A DNA stretch of 56,074 bases from Paracoccaceae bacterium (GCA_030066855.1 JASJAU010000005.1:1-56074); one strand, 5' to 3'; counted from the first letter of the stretch, positions 36,850 to 46,418 are shown. Notes: generated by a model from the letters alone, not told the origin. Made by a program: numbers and translations.

Positions 36850-37674
36850 ATGATGCGGGATTTCCGACTTCCGCCGACAGGGTTCGGCCCGGGAACGCAG
36901 GGGAGCGAGGAGGACGATGGCCTCGAGTTCATGGCGATGCCAGAGGACATGCGCACCTATGTGCCGCGCGTGCCGGAGATGGAGGGTGCGGGCGACGTCT
37001 CTGCCGCGCTCGCGCTGATTGAAGAGATCGCGAAAGCCGCCGATGCGGTCGGCGGCGGGGCTAAAAAATTCACTTTCGACCTCTCCGGTCTTGATGCGGC
37101 CAACCGCAGCCTGATCGCCGAAACGATGGGCGAGGGCGAGGTCGCGATGAAGCTATTCGGCCGTCCCGCGCTTCGCGTTCAGGAGAGCGTCTTTGCGGGC
37201 GTCTGGATGATCACCGGCTCAGAGATCGACCGGATCGAGGTCGGCGCGGTGCCTGCGCTCGCCCGGTCGCGGGCATTCGACGCCCTGACCGTGCCCAGCG
37301 GCGTCGAGCCGGGCCCGGGCGTGGTCAACGCGCCCGCTATGCTCACCGAGCTCGATGAAAAGAGCGCGTCCTACGAAGGCGAGCTTCACGTCATCAATCT
37401 GACGCTTCTGCCGCATACCGAGGCCGATCTCGTCTGGCTCGATGAGCGGTTGGGGCAGGGCTCGACGGATATTCTGTCGCGTGGATACGGCAACTGCCGC
37501 GTCCGGGCGACGGCGCTGCCGAATGTCTGGAGGGTGCAGTTCTTCAATTCCATGGACACGCTGATCCTCGACACGTTCGAAGTCACCGAGATCCCGGAAG
37601 TCGCCATCGCTGCGGATGAGGACCTGGCCGACAGCGCCAGGCGGCTCCGCTCGGTTCTGGAGGCGATCCAGTGA
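36850..37674 (+). CDS. hupH: HupH, HyaF-family hydrogenase accessory protein
   Basis: 274-aa cytoplasmic protein, HyaF/HupH family, needed for maturation of the small subunit. The N-terminus MMRDFRLPPTGFGPGTQ and the C-terminal segment ILSRGYGNCRVRATALPNVW with VQFFNSMDTLILDTFEV are typical. ATG 36850 is used; a second ATG follows directly. Its stop overlaps the hupJ GTG start as GTGA. Confidence 0.92.
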   Translation: MMRDFRLPPTGFGPGTQGSEEDDGLEFMAMPEDMRTYVPRVPEMEGAGDVSAALALIEEIAKAADAVGGGAKKFTFDLSGLDAANRSLIAETMGEGEVAMKLFGRPALRVQESVFAGVWMITGSEIDRIEVGAVPALARSRAFDALTVPSGVEPGPGVVNAPAMLTELDEKSASYEGELHVINLTLLPHTEADLVWLDERLGQGSTDILSRGYGNCRVRATALPNVWRVQFFNSMDTLILDTFEVTEIPEVAIAADEDLADSARRLRSVLEAIQ

Positions 37675-38465
37675 GCGGGTTTGAAGGTTCCTTCCTCGGC
37701 GCGGGCGATAAGATTTCGCCGCAGGCGATCATGGAATGCAAGATCTGCTGGTCGCCCTACGACCCGGCCGAGGGCGATGAGTACCGGCAGGTTGAGCCGG
37801 GCACGGCGTTTGCGGACCTGCCCGACGACTGGTCCTGCCCCAACTGCGACGCGCCTAAAGAGCAGTTCATGGTGCTTGAGGACCCGGGCGCCGAAGAAGT
37901 GCGCGAGGCGGCGGAAATCGCCTCGAAAGTCGAGAGCCTCGTCGCCGACTTCACCGAGGTCTGGCATGCCAAGATGCGCGATGTGCCACTGGTCAACAAG
38001 GCGCTGCGTGTCGAGGCCGTGGGGTTTCAGCGGCGCGACGGCAAGATCATCGGCGTGCTGGTCTCGCCCTGGTTCATGAACCTGATCCTGCTGCCCGACG
38101 CCGAGGAGGACTGGTCCGGTCTTACGGCGGGGGACAAAGAGACGGTCGGCTTCCCGTCCGGCGACTACGAGTTCATCCACAATACGCGCGAGATGACCGG
38201 CGGCTACAAGGCCTGCTCGCTCTTCTCGCCGATGGGCGATTTTACACGGCAGAAGGACGCGACGGATGTGGCGCGGGCCGTGCTGGTCGCGCTCTACGAT
38301 GAGGCGCACCGGGCCGATACCGACCGGGCGGCCGAAATTCGCGCGGCGCGCGAGGCCGAGGTTGAGGCCGAGGCCGAAGAGAACGCGCCATCCGCGCTCG
38401 AAGACGCGCCGTCGCGGCGCGCAGTGATCAGCGGCGGGCTTGCCAGAGAGGAGAGATCGACCTGA
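37671..38465 (+). CDS. hupJ: HupJ, rubredoxin (HupI)-HupJ/HybE fusion
   Basis: 264-aa two-domain accessory protein. Residues about 20-65 are a rubredoxin: CKICWSPYDPAEGDEY and CPNCDAPKEQF supply the four iron cysteines. Residues about 80-215 are the HybE/HupJ chaperone (VSPWFMNLILLP, KETVGFPSGDYEFIH, CSLFSPMGDF). An acidic, low-complexity tail (EAEVEAEAEENAPSAL) ends the chain. In rhizobia the two parts are separate genes hupI and hupJ; no separate hupI exists here. It starts with GTG 37671 and its stop shares one base with the hupK ATG. Confidence 0.9.
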   Translation: MSGFEGSFLGAGDKISPQAIMECKICWSPYDPAEGDEYRQVEPGTAFADLPDDWSCPNCDAPKEQFMVLEDPGAEEVREAAEIASKVESLVADFTEVWHAKMRDVPLVNKALRVEAVGFQRRDGKIIGVLVSPWFMNLILLPDAEEDWSGLTAGDKETVGFPSGDYEFIHNTREMTGGYKACSLFSPMGDFTRQKDATDVARAVLVALYDEAHRADTDRAAEIRAAREAEVEAEAEENAPSALEDAPSRRAVISGGLAREERST

Positions 38466-39352
38466 TGCTCGATCTGCGCGGCAATTCTACGGTCATGGTG
38501 CAGCGAGCGCCGACGCTTCCGATCGACAAGCTTGTTGTCGGCACTTCAACCGACGCCGTCGCAGAGCTCCTGCCGCGTCTCTTCAACCTCTGCCGCGCCG
38601 CGCAGAGCGCTGCGGTCGATACCGCGCTGGGACGCCCGATCTCGAACGCGGGGATCAAGAAAGAAATCCTGCGCGATCATCTTCTAAAGTTTCACGCCAC
38701 GTGGCCGGGGTTTTTCGGGTCCCCTCCCATCCCGCTCCCGGCCAATTGGGCGGACGGCGGGCGCAGCCTTGGGTTCGCCGTTTTCGGCGAGACCGGCCGC
38801 GCCCCCAAATCGTGCGAGGCCTTCGATGCGTTCCTTCGGTCGGACGCGCTGGCCGGCCATACGCTTTCCCTGATCGCCGATTGCTTCCAGCCCGGCGAAG
38901 CAGTTGCGAACGGCTTGCCGATGGTCGCCCCCGAAACGATCTTCGCGAACGGCCTGGTAGAGAACTCGGTTGGGTCAAGGCACGCTGATCACCCGGTCAT
39001 GCGGGCGATCGACGAGGATTTCGGCCGGGGCCCCCTTTGGCGCGCCGCCGCGCGGTTGTACGATATCGAAATGGTGATCGACATGCGCCTGCCGGAGATC
39101 GTTCAGCCCGAGCCGGGCAGCGCGGTGGTGCCCGCCACGCGCGGCGCCTATGGCGTTCGCGTCAAGGTTTGCGACGACATTGTCACGGATTTCGAGCGTG
39201 TGACGCCCACCGATCATCTGCTGGCCGACGGCGGCGCGATGGATCGCACTTCGGCGACGCTGCCCGCAGATAAAGCGGGACTGCACCCGCTTGTTCTGGA
39301 TATCCTCGACCCATGCAGCCCGGTGAGGCTGAAGGAGGTCGGACATGCATGA
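38465..39352 (+). CDS. hupK: HupK, large-subunit-like scaffold protein
   Basis: 295-aa protein related to hydrogenase large subunits but without their catalytic set. At the place of the first ligand motif it has [14 protein letters not shown] with one cysteine, and near the end [11 protein letters not shown], keeping DPC but not the second cysteine or histidine. HupK/HoxV is thought to hold the Fe(CN)2CO group on its way to HupL. hypA starts inside its last codons, an 8-base overlap. Confidence 0.9.
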   Translation: MLDLRGNSTVMVQRAPTLPIDKLVVGTSTDAVAELLPRLFNLCRAAQSAAVDTALGRPISNAGIKKEILRDHLLKFHATWPGFFGSPPIPLPANWADGGRSLGFAVFGETGRAPKSCEAFDAFLRSDALAGHTLSLIADCFQPGEAVANGLPMVAPETIFANGLVENSVGSRHADHPVMRAIDEDFGRGPLWRAAARLYDIEMVIDMRLPEIVQPEPGSAVVPATRGAYGVRVKVCDDIVTDFERVTPTDHLLADGGAMDRTSATLPADKAGLHPLVLDILDPCSPVRLKEVGHA

Positions 39353-39686
39353 GATGTCGCTTTGCGAGGGAATCCGCAGGGTTGTCGATCAGGCGTCGGC
39401 GGCGCCGGATATCGCCAAGGTCACCCGCGTGCGGCTTGAGATCGGACGTTTCGCCGGTGTGGAGAAAGAAGCGCTGAGCTTTGCCTGGGACGTGGTGATG
39501 CGCGGTTCCAAGGCGGAGGGCGCCGAGCTTATGATGATCGACCTGCCCGGGCAGGCGATGTGTTTCGATTGCGCAAAGACAGTTGAGATTGAAGATCGGC
39601 TCGATCCGTGCCCGGAATGCGGCGGAGGCAAGCTCATGCCGCAGGGCGGGGACGAGATGCGGATCAAGGATATGGAGGTTCAGTGA
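39345..39686 (+). CDS. hypA: HypA, nickel metallochaperone
   Basis: 113-aa protein that delivers nickel with Hyp[11 protein letters not shown] carries the N-terminal His2-Glu3 nickel site; the zinc site is CFDC...CPEC with 24 or so residues between. The end overlaps hypB as TGATG. Confidence 0.96.
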   Translation: MHEMSLCEGIRRVVDQASAAPDIAKVTRVRLEIGRFAGVEKEALSFAWDVVMRGSKAEGAELMMIDLPGQAMCFDCAKTVEIEDRLDPCPECGGGKLMPQGGDEMRIKDMEVQ

Positions 39687-40510
39687 TGTGCACGGTTTGC
39701 GGATGCGGTGACGGCAAAGTTGAAGGACACAGCCACGACCATGGCCAAAGCCACGCCCACCACCATCATCATCACCACCACGGCCAGGACGTGCATTATG
39801 GCACGGGTCCGGCCGGAACGAGCGTTCCCGGCATGAGCCAGGAACGGCTGGTCGAGATCGAGACTGACATCCTCGCCCAGAACAATTCCTACGCCGATGC
39901 GAACCGGGCGCGGCTGAGCGAATTGGGCGCCTACGCCGTGAACCTCGTCTCGTCGCCGGGATCGGGCAAGACGACGCTCCTTTGCGAGACGATCCGTGCG
40001 ATGGAGACGCCAGTCGCCGTGATCGAGGGGGATCAGCAGACCAGCAACGACGCCGACCGCATTCGCGCGACCGGCGCGCCCGCCTGCCAGATCAACACCG
40101 GTAAGGGCTGTCACCTCGACGGGCACATGGTGGGCCATGCGATGGACCATCTTCAGATCGAAGCGGGGACGACGCTTTTCATCGAGAACGTCGGAAACCT
40201 CGTCTGTCCGGCGGCTTTCGATTTGGGCGAGGACGCCAAAGTCGCGATCCTGAGCGTGACCGAGGGCGAGGATAAGCCGCTGAAGTACCCCGATATGTTC
40301 ACGGTTTCCCGCCTGGCGCTATTAAACAAGGTCGATCTGGCGCCGCATTGCGATGTCGATCTGGACCTCTACGAGGCCAATCTGCGCCGGGTGAACCCGA
40401 CCATCGAGATCATCCGCGTTTCGGCCAAGACTGGCGAAGGACTGAACCGCTGGATCGCCTGGCTGAATGCGGAGGCGACGGCGAAACGTATGAAGCAGGC
40501 GGCTGAGTGA
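39686..40510 (+). CDS. hypB: HypB, GTPase for nickel insertion
   Basis: 274-aa GTPase. The N-terminus has the high-affinity nickel motif CTVCGCG and then a histidine-rich stretch (residues 15-32) with 12 histidines, eight of them consecutive, which should store nickel. The GTPase domain has P-loop SSPGSGKTT at about residue 90, IEGDQQT, the metal site [23 protein letters not shown] and NKVDL. The downstream hupR start shares one base with its stop. Confidence 0.97.
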   Translation: MCTVCGCGDGKVEGHSHDHGQSHAHHHHHHHHGQDVHYGTGPAGTSVPGMSQERLVEIETDILAQNNSYADANRARLSELGAYAVNLVSSPGSGKTTLLCETIRAMETPVAVIEGDQQTSNDADRIRATGAPACQINTGKGCHLDGHMVGHAMDHLQIEAGTTLFIENVGNLVCPAAFDLGEDAKVAILSVTEGEDKPLKYPDMFTVSRLALLNKVDLAPHCDVDLDLYEANLRRVNPTIEIIRVSAKTGEGLNRWIAWLNAEATAKRMKQAAE

Positions 40511-41985
40511 TGGCCGCCAAATCGCTCCCCACAGTTCTGATCGTCGACGACGAACCCCATTCCATCGCGGCTATGCGAATGGCGCTGGAGGATGATTTCT
40601 CTGTGCTCGAAGCGGAAAGCGCCGAGGAAGCATGGGAGGTGATGGAGGAGCATTGGGTCCATGTCGTCCTGTCGGACCAGCGCATGCCGGGGAAGACGGG
40701 GATCGAGTTCCTCTCCGAGGTGCGCGACCGCTGGCCCGAGACCGTTCGGATCATCGTCACCGGCTACACCGAGTCGAACGACATGATCCAGGCGATCAAT
40801 GACGCCGGGATTTATCAGTTCATCACCAAGCCCTGGCATCCCGACCAGCTTTTGATGGCTGTCAAGAACGCCGCCCGGCTTTTCCAGCTCGCCCGCGATC
40901 ATGAGCGCATGTCGCTCGAGATGCGGTATCTCGGCAGTACCGTCAGCGCCAAACTCGAAGACCGCCGCCGCGTTCTGCAAGAGGGGCTGGGTTTCGACAA
41001 GGTTTTACGCGGGCCGAACTCCTCTCTGAACGCCACGATCTCACTCGCGCAGCAGTACGCGAGTTTTGACGTGCCGGTGCTGATCTCGGGTGAGCCGGGA
41101 ACGGGAAAGACTGACATGGCGCGTGCCATGCACTACTGCTCGCTTCGCTCGGACCGTCCCTTCTTCGAGCTCAACTGCGCGGGCCTCACTGACGAACTGG
41201 TCGCGGCCGAGCTCTTCGGCGTGAAGCGGGGAGCGGCGCCGGGTCATTCCCAAACCCGCGTAGGGCTTATGCAGAAGGCGGATCGGGGAACAGTTTTTCT
41301 CAATGGTGTCGACTCGCTTTCGCGAGCCATGCAGATCGCGCTCCTGCGGGTTCTGACCGAGGGCGCGTTCCAGCCGATCGGCAGCCACGAGACGCTGACA
41401 ACCGGCGCCCGGATTCTGTGCGGTGCCCATTCTGATTTGCGCGAAGCGGTCGCGGGCGGAACGTTCCGATCCGATCTGTATTTTGCGCTTGCGGTCACCG
41501 AGCTGACGGTCCCGCCGCTGAGGGGCCGGCAAGGCGATGTTGCGATCCTCGCCGAACGACTTTTGCATGAGGCCGCCGAGGAGCACGGCAAGCCCGCGCG
41601 GGGCTTCTCAAACGCGGCGCTGGAGTTCCTTGAGAACTACGACTGGCCTGGAAACCTGCCGGAACTCAGGAACGAAGTCGTCCGTATGCTGATCGTCGCG
41701 CAAGACGTCACGCTGGGGCCGGAGCTGATCTCCCGGCACATCCTTCAAGCCGAGCCCGGCGATCAGGGTGCCGACCGTCAGGCCGCACACTTTGCGACCT
41801 TCGAGGGAACGCTGAAAGAGCGCGTCGAGATGATGGAGATGCGCGTGCTGCGCGAGACGCTGACGCGCTGCAAGTGGAACAAGTCAAAAGCGGCAGCCGA
41901 GCTTGGGCTGAGCCGTGTCGGCCTCCGCGCCAAGCTCGACCGTTACGGGATCGAGCCGCACGCGGTTGCGAAAGAGGAGGATTGA
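40510..41985 (+). CDS. hupR: HupR, NtrC-family regulator of hydrogenase genes
   Basis: 491-aa response regulator. The receiver domain has D56 as phosphate acceptor ([10 protein letters not shown]) and the KPW motif; the central AAA+ domain has Walker [10 protein letters not shown] (about 193-201); the C-terminal Fis-type helix-turn-helix is in [19 protein letters not shown]. The sigma-54 contact loop GAFTGA is replaced by GAAPGH (about 241-246), and Walker B reads FLNGVDSL without the acidic DE pair. It should therefore work with sigma-70 and without ATP turnover, as R. capsulatus HupR does. ATG 40510 is used; GTG 40507 is possible. Confidence 0.95.
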   Translation: MAAKSLPTVLIVDDEPHSIAAMRMALEDDFSVLEAESAEEAWEVMEEHWVHVVLSDQRMPGKTGIEFLSEVRDRWPETVRIIVTGYTESNDMIQAINDAGIYQFITKPWHPDQLLMAVKNAARLFQLARDHERMSLEMRYLGSTVSAKLEDRRRVLQEGLGFDKVLRGPNSSLNATISLAQQYASFDVPVLISGEPGTGKTDMARAMHYCSLRSDRPFFELNCAGLTDELVAAELFGVKRGAAPGHSQTRVGLMQKADRGTVFLNGVDSLSRAMQIALLRVLTEGAFQPIGSHETLTTGARILCGAHSDLREAVAGGTFRSDLYFALAVTELTVPPLRGRQGDVAILAERLLHEAAEEHGKPARGFSNAALEFLENYDWPGNLPELRNEVVRMLIVAQDVTLGPELISRHILQAEPGDQGADRQAAHFATFEGTLKERVEMMEMRVLRETLTRCKWNKSKAAAELGLSRVGLRAKLDRYGIEPHAVAKEED

Positions 41986-41988
41986 TCC

Positions 41989-42282
41989 ATGTGCCTGGGC
42001 ATTCCCGGACAGATCGTAGAGATCACGGATACCGAGCGGCAGTTGGCGATGGCGGATGTCTCCGGCGTCAAGCGTGAAGTGTCTCTGGCGCCGGTGTCGG
42101 ATCGGCCGCTCGCCGACCTCGTGGACGAATGGGTACTGATCCATGTCGGCTTCGCGATGGCCGTCATTGATGCCGACGAAGCCGCCGAGACGCTCGAAGC
42201 TCTCAGAGGTTTGGGTGAAGCGCAGGAGACGCTTGAGCAGATCGCCGAAGGCGAGCGCGCGTTCATGGAGGACAGGGCATGA
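41989..42282 (+). CDS. hypC: HypC, hydrogenase maturation chaperone
   Basis: 97-aa protein starting MCLGIPGQIVEI with the essential Cys2. It forms the HypC-HypD complex where the Fe(CN)2CO unit is made and carries it to the large subunit. VLIHVGFAMAVID is the conserved second half. ATGA overlap with hypD. Confidence 0.96.
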   Translation: MCLGIPGQIVEITDTERQLAMADVSGVKREVSLAPVSDRPLADLVDEWVLIHVGFAMAVIDADEAAETLEALRGLGEAQETLEQIAEGERAFMEDRA

Positions 42283-43427
42283 GATACGTCCAAGAGTTCC
42301 GCGATCCCGTCGCCGCCAAAGGCGTTCTCGCAGCCATTGCGCGTGTGGCCGACGAAATTGGGGTCACAAAAGAAGACCCTGTCCACATCATGGAGATCTG
42401 CGGCGGGCACACCCACGCGATCTTCCGTTACGGGCTCGACAAATTGGTGCATGAGGGGGTGGAGTTCATCCATGGCCCTGGCTGCCCCGTCTGCGTTCTG
42501 CCCATGAGCCGCGTGGACGAATGCGTCGAGCTGGCGGAGCGGCCCGAGGTCATTTTCACGACGTTTGGTGACGCGATGCGGGTGCCCGGGACGCGCAAGT
42601 CGCTGATGCAAGCCAAGGCAGATGGCGCCGACATCCGCATGGTCTACTCTCCGCTCGACGCGCTGGAGCTCGCGAGGCGGAACCCGGAACGGGAGGTCGT
42701 CTTCTTCGGTCTCGGATTCGAGACCACCACCCCCTCGACAGCTCTGTCGATCCAGCAGGCGGCGCGCGAGGGCCTTACCAACTTTACGGTTTTCTGCAAT
42801 CACATCACCGTGCCGCCCCCGATCCGCGCTCTACTGAGCGACCCGCATATGGTGCTCGACGGGTTCGTGGGGCCGGGCCACGTATCGATGGTTATCGGAG
42901 TCCACCCCTATGATTTCATTGCCGAAGAATTCGGCAAGCCTTTGGTTGTGTCGGGCTTCGAGCCTCTGGACCTGCTGCAATCCGTTTTGATGGTGATTGA
43001 GCAGATCCGCGACGGGCGGGCCGAGATTGAGAACCAATACGCCCGCGTCGTACCGGAGTACGGCAACCCGGTGAGCCTCGCGGCCATTGAGGATGTCTAT
43101 GAGCCGCGTCCGAGCTTCGAGTGGCGCGGATTGGGCGAGATCGACGAGAGCGGTTTGCGCATTTGCGATCGCTATTCCGCCTTCGATGCCGAGGCGAAGT
43201 TCGGGATCGGATACGGCGCGGCAGCCGGAAGGGCCGTCGTCGAAGAGCCCGAAGGCTGCGCCTGCGGTTTGGTCATGACCGGTCGCGCCAAGCCGACGGA
43301 ATGCCCGCAGTTCGGGCGCGGTTGCACGCCAGAGATGCCCCTAGGCGCGCTAATGGTCAGTTCGGAAGGCGCGTGCGCCGCCTACTGGCAATACGGCGGC
43401 GCCCGGGCGGTGGAGGCGGCGGAATGA
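42279..43427 (+). CDS. hypD: HypD, Fe(CN)2CO assembly scaffold
   Basis: 382-aa iron-sulfur protein. Conserved motifs: EICGGHTHAIFRYGLD, GPGCPVCVLP, GFETTTPSTAL, FCNHITVPP, GPGHVSMVIG, and the C-terminal cysteine set (CACG, CPQFGRGCTPEMPLGALMVS). It accepts cyanide from HypE and holds the iron. Normal length. Its stop overlaps the start of hypE (ATGA). Confidence 0.97.
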   Translation: MRYVQEFRDPVAAKGVLAAIARVADEIGVTKEDPVHIMEICGGHTHAIFRYGLDKLVHEGVEFIHGPGCPVCVLPMSRVDECVELAERPEVIFTTFGDAMRVPGTRKSLMQAKADGADIRMVYSPLDALELARRNPEREVVFFGLGFETTTPSTALSIQQAAREGLTNFTVFCNHITVPPPIRALLSDPHMVLDGFVGPGHVSMVIGVHPYDFIAEEFGKPLVVSGFEPLDLLQSVLMVIEQIRDGRAEIENQYARVVPEYGNPVSLAAIEDVYEPRPSFEWRGLGEIDESGLRICDRYSAFDAEAKFGIGYGAAAGRAVVEEPEGCACGLVMTGRAKPTECPQFGRGCTPEMPLGALMVSSEGACAAYWQYGGARAVEAAE

Positions 43428-44467
43428 ACATGACCTCCCGCGTCTCCCGCCTCCGCGACGAACGCGTGACGCTGGCTCATGGCGGCGGCGGCAAGGCCAT
43501 GTGCGATCTGATCGAAGAGGTCTTTACTGACGTCTTCGACCCGCCGGGCATGGAGGATCAGGCCCGACTAACCGACGCCGCGCTGCGCGAGGCCGGGACG
43601 CGCCTGGCCTTCACCACCGATAGCTTCGTAGTGACGCCGGTCGAGTTCCCCGGCGGCGATATCGGCAAGATCGCGGTTTGCGGCACGGTGAATGACCTCG
43701 TGGTTGGCGGCGCGGTGCCGCTTTGGCTATCGGCCTCGTTCATCATCGAGGAGGGCTGCGAGATTGCGCTCCTGCGCCGCATCGTCGGCTCGATGGCGCG
43801 AGAGGCCAAGGCGGCGGGCGTCCGGATCGTGACCGGCGACACCAAGGTGGTCGGGCGCGGATCGGCAGATCAGGTTTTCGTCACCACCTCCGGGATCGGT
43901 GTGATCCCTGCAGGGCGCGACATGCGGGCCGAAAGCGTCGAGCCGGGCGACATCGCGATCGTCAATGGCGTTTTGGGTGACCACGGGGCGGCGATCCTGG
44001 CGGCGCGGGGAGACCTCGCTTTGTCGACCGAGATCGAGAGCGACTGCCAGTCGCTCGGCCATCTTATGGAGGCCGTGCTGAAGGCCGCGCCAGGCGTCAA
44101 AGCGTCGCGCGACGCGACGCGCGGCGGCTTGGCGTCTGCGCTGAACGAGATCGCCGAAGCGGCGGATGTGACCGTTGAGATCGACGAGACCGCGCTGCCG
44201 CTCCGCGAGGAAGTGAAGGGGATGTGCGAGATCCTGGGCCTCGATCCCTTGTACTTGGCGAACGAGGGCACGCTGGTGCTTTTCGTCCCGCCCGATCAGA
44301 CGGAGGCCACGCTGGAGGCGATGAGATCCACCGAAGCGGGGCGCGGCGCGGTCGCGGTGGGCCGGGCGCGTGACAAGGGACCGGTTCCCGTCACGATGCG
44401 CACCGCTTTTGGCGGCGAGCGCATTGTCGACATGCTGGTGGGCGAGCAGCTGCCGCGCATCTGCTAG
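43424..44467 (+). CDS. hypE: HypE, carbamoyl dehydratase
   Basis: 347-aa PurM-like enzyme that dehydrates the HypF-carbamoylated C-terminal cysteine to a thiocyanate. The C-terminus LPRIC ends in the required cysteine. Other motifs are LAHGGGGKAMCDLI, TDSFVVTPVEFPGGDIG, TGDTKVVGRG and DATRGGLASALNE. ATG 43424 is set by the overlap with hypD; the longer frame upstream is the hypD shadow. It is the last gene of the hydrogenase island. Confidence 0.97.
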   Translation: MNMTSRVSRLRDERVTLAHGGGGKAMCDLIEEVFTDVFDPPGMEDQARLTDAALREAGTRLAFTTDSFVVTPVEFPGGDIGKIAVCGTVNDLVVGGAVPLWLSASFIIEEGCEIALLRRIVGSMAREAKAAGVRIVTGDTKVVGRGSADQVFVTTSGIGVIPAGRDMRAESVEPGDIAIVNGVLGDHGAAILAARGDLALSTEIESDCQSLGHLMEAVLKAAPGVKASRDATRGGLASALNEIAEAADVTVEIDETALPLREEVKGMCEILGLDPLYLANEGTLVLFVPPDQTEATLEAMRSTEAGRGAVAVGRARDKGPVPVTMRTAFGGERIVDMLVGEQLPRIC

Positions 44468-44641
44468 CCTGAGCGCAACGCAAACAATCCTCGGTCGGCG
44501 CTTGCACTGTTCGGCTTTTGTTGATGATTCTGAACGGTTTGTTTCCCATACAGAGACAATTGACCCCGGCGACGCCTTTTTGCTGCCGTTTTGGGTCTCG
44601 AATTTGATCCTCTGACGAAGTTTACAGTGCGGAGCGCCGTG

Positions 44642-45508
44642 ATGCTGGCCTCATACAAGAAAGCGCTTGAAACGCGGAGCCCATGGCTCGTCGCGGCTGT
44701 CGCCTTCTTCGCGGCATTTTTGGCGGTGGGGTATCATCAGGTCCAGATCGACGCAGCGCAGGCTATGGCCATGCGGCACGGCCTGCCCGGCGAGGTCGCG
44801 CTGGAGGCGTTCGATAGCGCCGCGAACTCGAATGAGCGCCACGAAGTCCTCGTCGACGCCGTAGTGGATCCGGATACAATTCGAACGATCACAAGCGCGA
44901 CCGGCGAGAGATTTCTGGCGATCCCGCTTGAGGGCACCGAGCGCCCCGGCGTTCTGGGCTATCTTATTTCTGCGGAACGAGCGCCGCGTTGGCGGCCGCC
45001 GGATTTCTCGGAGCTTGGTTTGGAGCGGATCGCCGCCGTCGGTCGCGGTGTCATCGTTCGCGTGCCGGGCACGCTCATCACTGGTCAGGAGAGCCTGTCG
45101 GACACGCTGTATGACACGTCGTCAGAGGCGCTTGGACTGGGCGGGGAGACGCAACTGATAGCCGCGAGCCTCATCGTGCGGAGCGAGGCCTTTGAAACAC
45201 GCGATCTTTCGGCGGTCAGGACGTTGCTCCTGCTGCTCGGCCTGCTCAGCCTTGGCGTGTCCGGGCATGGTTGGATCCGCGGCTGGTTTCGGCCCCTTTT
45301 CGAACGGTTGAAGCGGGAACCGGACGGGTCCGCGCCCGCGCCCTCGAAAGACGTCAAGGCATTTCAGCCGCTCGCGACGCAACATGAGCTTGTGATCGAG
45401 GAGCGGAAGTCGAGGCGCAAGTCAGACCCCCGCAATGGTGCGCGTGCGGTGGTCCCGTCAGACCCGAAACCGGGCCTCAGAAGTCGACTGTTACGCCTGG
45501 GAGCTTGA
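44642..45508 (+). CDS. Unknown two-TM membrane protein
   Basis: 288-aa protein I do not recognise. One membrane helix lies near residues 13-30 (WLVAAVAFFAAFLAVGY), a second near 198-218 (TLLLLLGLLSLGVSGHGWI), with a soluble domain of about 165 residues between them that should face the periplasm, and a basic cytoplasmic tail. Its layout resembles a sensor or secretion-linked anchor protein. ATG 44642 is placed before the first helix. The last 32 bases overlap the 3' end of mipZ on the other strand. It is separated from hypE by 174 bases and is not likely to belong to the hydrogenase operon. Confidence 0.6.
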   Translation: MLASYKKALETRSPWLVAAVAFFAAFLAVGYHQVQIDAAQAMAMRHGLPGEVALEAFDSAANSNERHEVLVDAVVDPDTIRTITSATGERFLAIPLEGTERPGVLGYLISAERAPRWRPPDFSELGLERIAAVGRGVIVRVPGTLITGQESLSDTLYDTSSEALGLGGETQLIAASLIVRSEAFETRDLSAVRTLLLLLGLLSLGVSGHGWIRGWFRPLFERLKREPDGSAPAPSKDVKAFQPLATQHELVIEERKSRRKSDPRNGARAVVPSDPKPGLRSRLLRLGA

Positions 45509-46286
45509 GCTCTTTCACCAGTTCGCGAAGCTCCTGTCGCGCTGCGACGTTAGACAGGTTGAGGTTCTGAATGCCGATGTCGCGCAAATCCAGAAGCGTC
45601 AGCCCGCGCGGGAACAGCTCTCGAAAGATAACCCGCTCCGAGAATCCCGGCGCGACGCGAAAGCCGATCCTTTTGGCGAGCGAGTTGACGGCCTCGGCCA
45701 TCTTCTTTTTGTTGTGCATCTGCTGGGCGCCAACTCGGTTGCGGACGACGACCCAGTCAATCGGCTCCAGCCCGGCCTGTGCCCGGAGCTGCCGGGCGTT
45801 CCAGACCATCTCGCTGTATACGGACGGGCCAAGGATGCGGTTCTTGCCGGGGTCGATCCGGGCGAGCAGGTCGAAATCCACGAAACTGTCGTTCAGTGGC
45901 GTGACCAGCGTGTCGGCGAGCGAATGTGCGACCTGGCTCAACCGTGTGTGAGAGCCGGGGCAGTCGATCAGGATGAAATCGACCTCGCGCTCCAGCCCCG
46001 TAATCGCGGCAGAGAGCCTTTGATCGTAGACGTTCTCACCCGGTTGCAGGGATTCCGGGTGGATATTCGGCAGCTCCCGGTAGATCGGCGTGGGCAGGTT
46101 CAACCCCTCGTTCGCCATGAAATCCCGGCGGTTGTCGATGTACCGGCCAAAGCTCCGCTGTCGAAGGTCTATGTCGAGGACGCCTACAACATGGCCCATC
46201 CGTGCCAGCGCTGTAGCGATATGCATCGACACGGTGGATTTCCCCGCGCCGCCCTTTTCGTTCCCGACGACAATTATGTGGGCCAC
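45477..46286 (-). CDS. mipZ: MipZ, ParA-family division-site regulator
   Basis: 269-aa ATPase that forms a gradient from the poles and blocks FtsZ assembly away from midcell in alphaproteobacteria. It starts MAHIIVVGNEKGGAGKST, with the deviant Walker A at residues 11-18; switch I includes DIDLRQRSFGRYIDNR and switch II DFILIDCPGSHTRLS. I use GTG 46286, preceded on the minus strand by GAGGC at good spacing; the ATG at 46358 would add 24 residues that do not belong to the family core. Confidence 0.9.
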   Translation of the reverse strand: MAHIIVVGNEKGGAGKSTVSMHIATALARMGHVVGVLDIDLRQRSFGRYIDNRRDFMANEGLNLPTPIYRELPNIHPESLQPGENVYDQRLSAAITGLEREVDFILIDCPGSHTRLSQVAHSLADTLVTPLNDSFVDFDLLARIDPGKNRILGPSVYSEMVWNARQLRAQAGLEPIDWVVVRNRVGAQQMHNKKKMAEAVNSLAKRIGFRVAPGFSERVIFRELFPRGLTLLDLRDIGIQNLNLSNVAARQELRELVKELKLPGVTVDF

Positions 46287-46418
46287 TGCCTGCCTCTGTC
46301 TTTTCGGCGCCTGTCCAAACGCCGGTTGGTCGACACTATATGTTGTGTACCTTGCCAAGAAAAGCGTCTGCTTTCCCTGACCAAAGGGAAGCAGCCAAAT
46401 GAGGCCGGAAAGGCGCGC

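Noticed and set aside
39750-39781. Short CAC/CAT repeat in hypB as a slippage-prone microsatellite
   Set aside because: The codons alternate between CAC and CAT, and the histidine tract is a known HypB feature; no evidence of phase variation.
44468-44641. Right-hand attachment site for an island integrated at tRNA-Arg
   Set aside because: I compared the tRNA 3' sequence by eye with the gap after hypE and the start of the next gene and found no copy.
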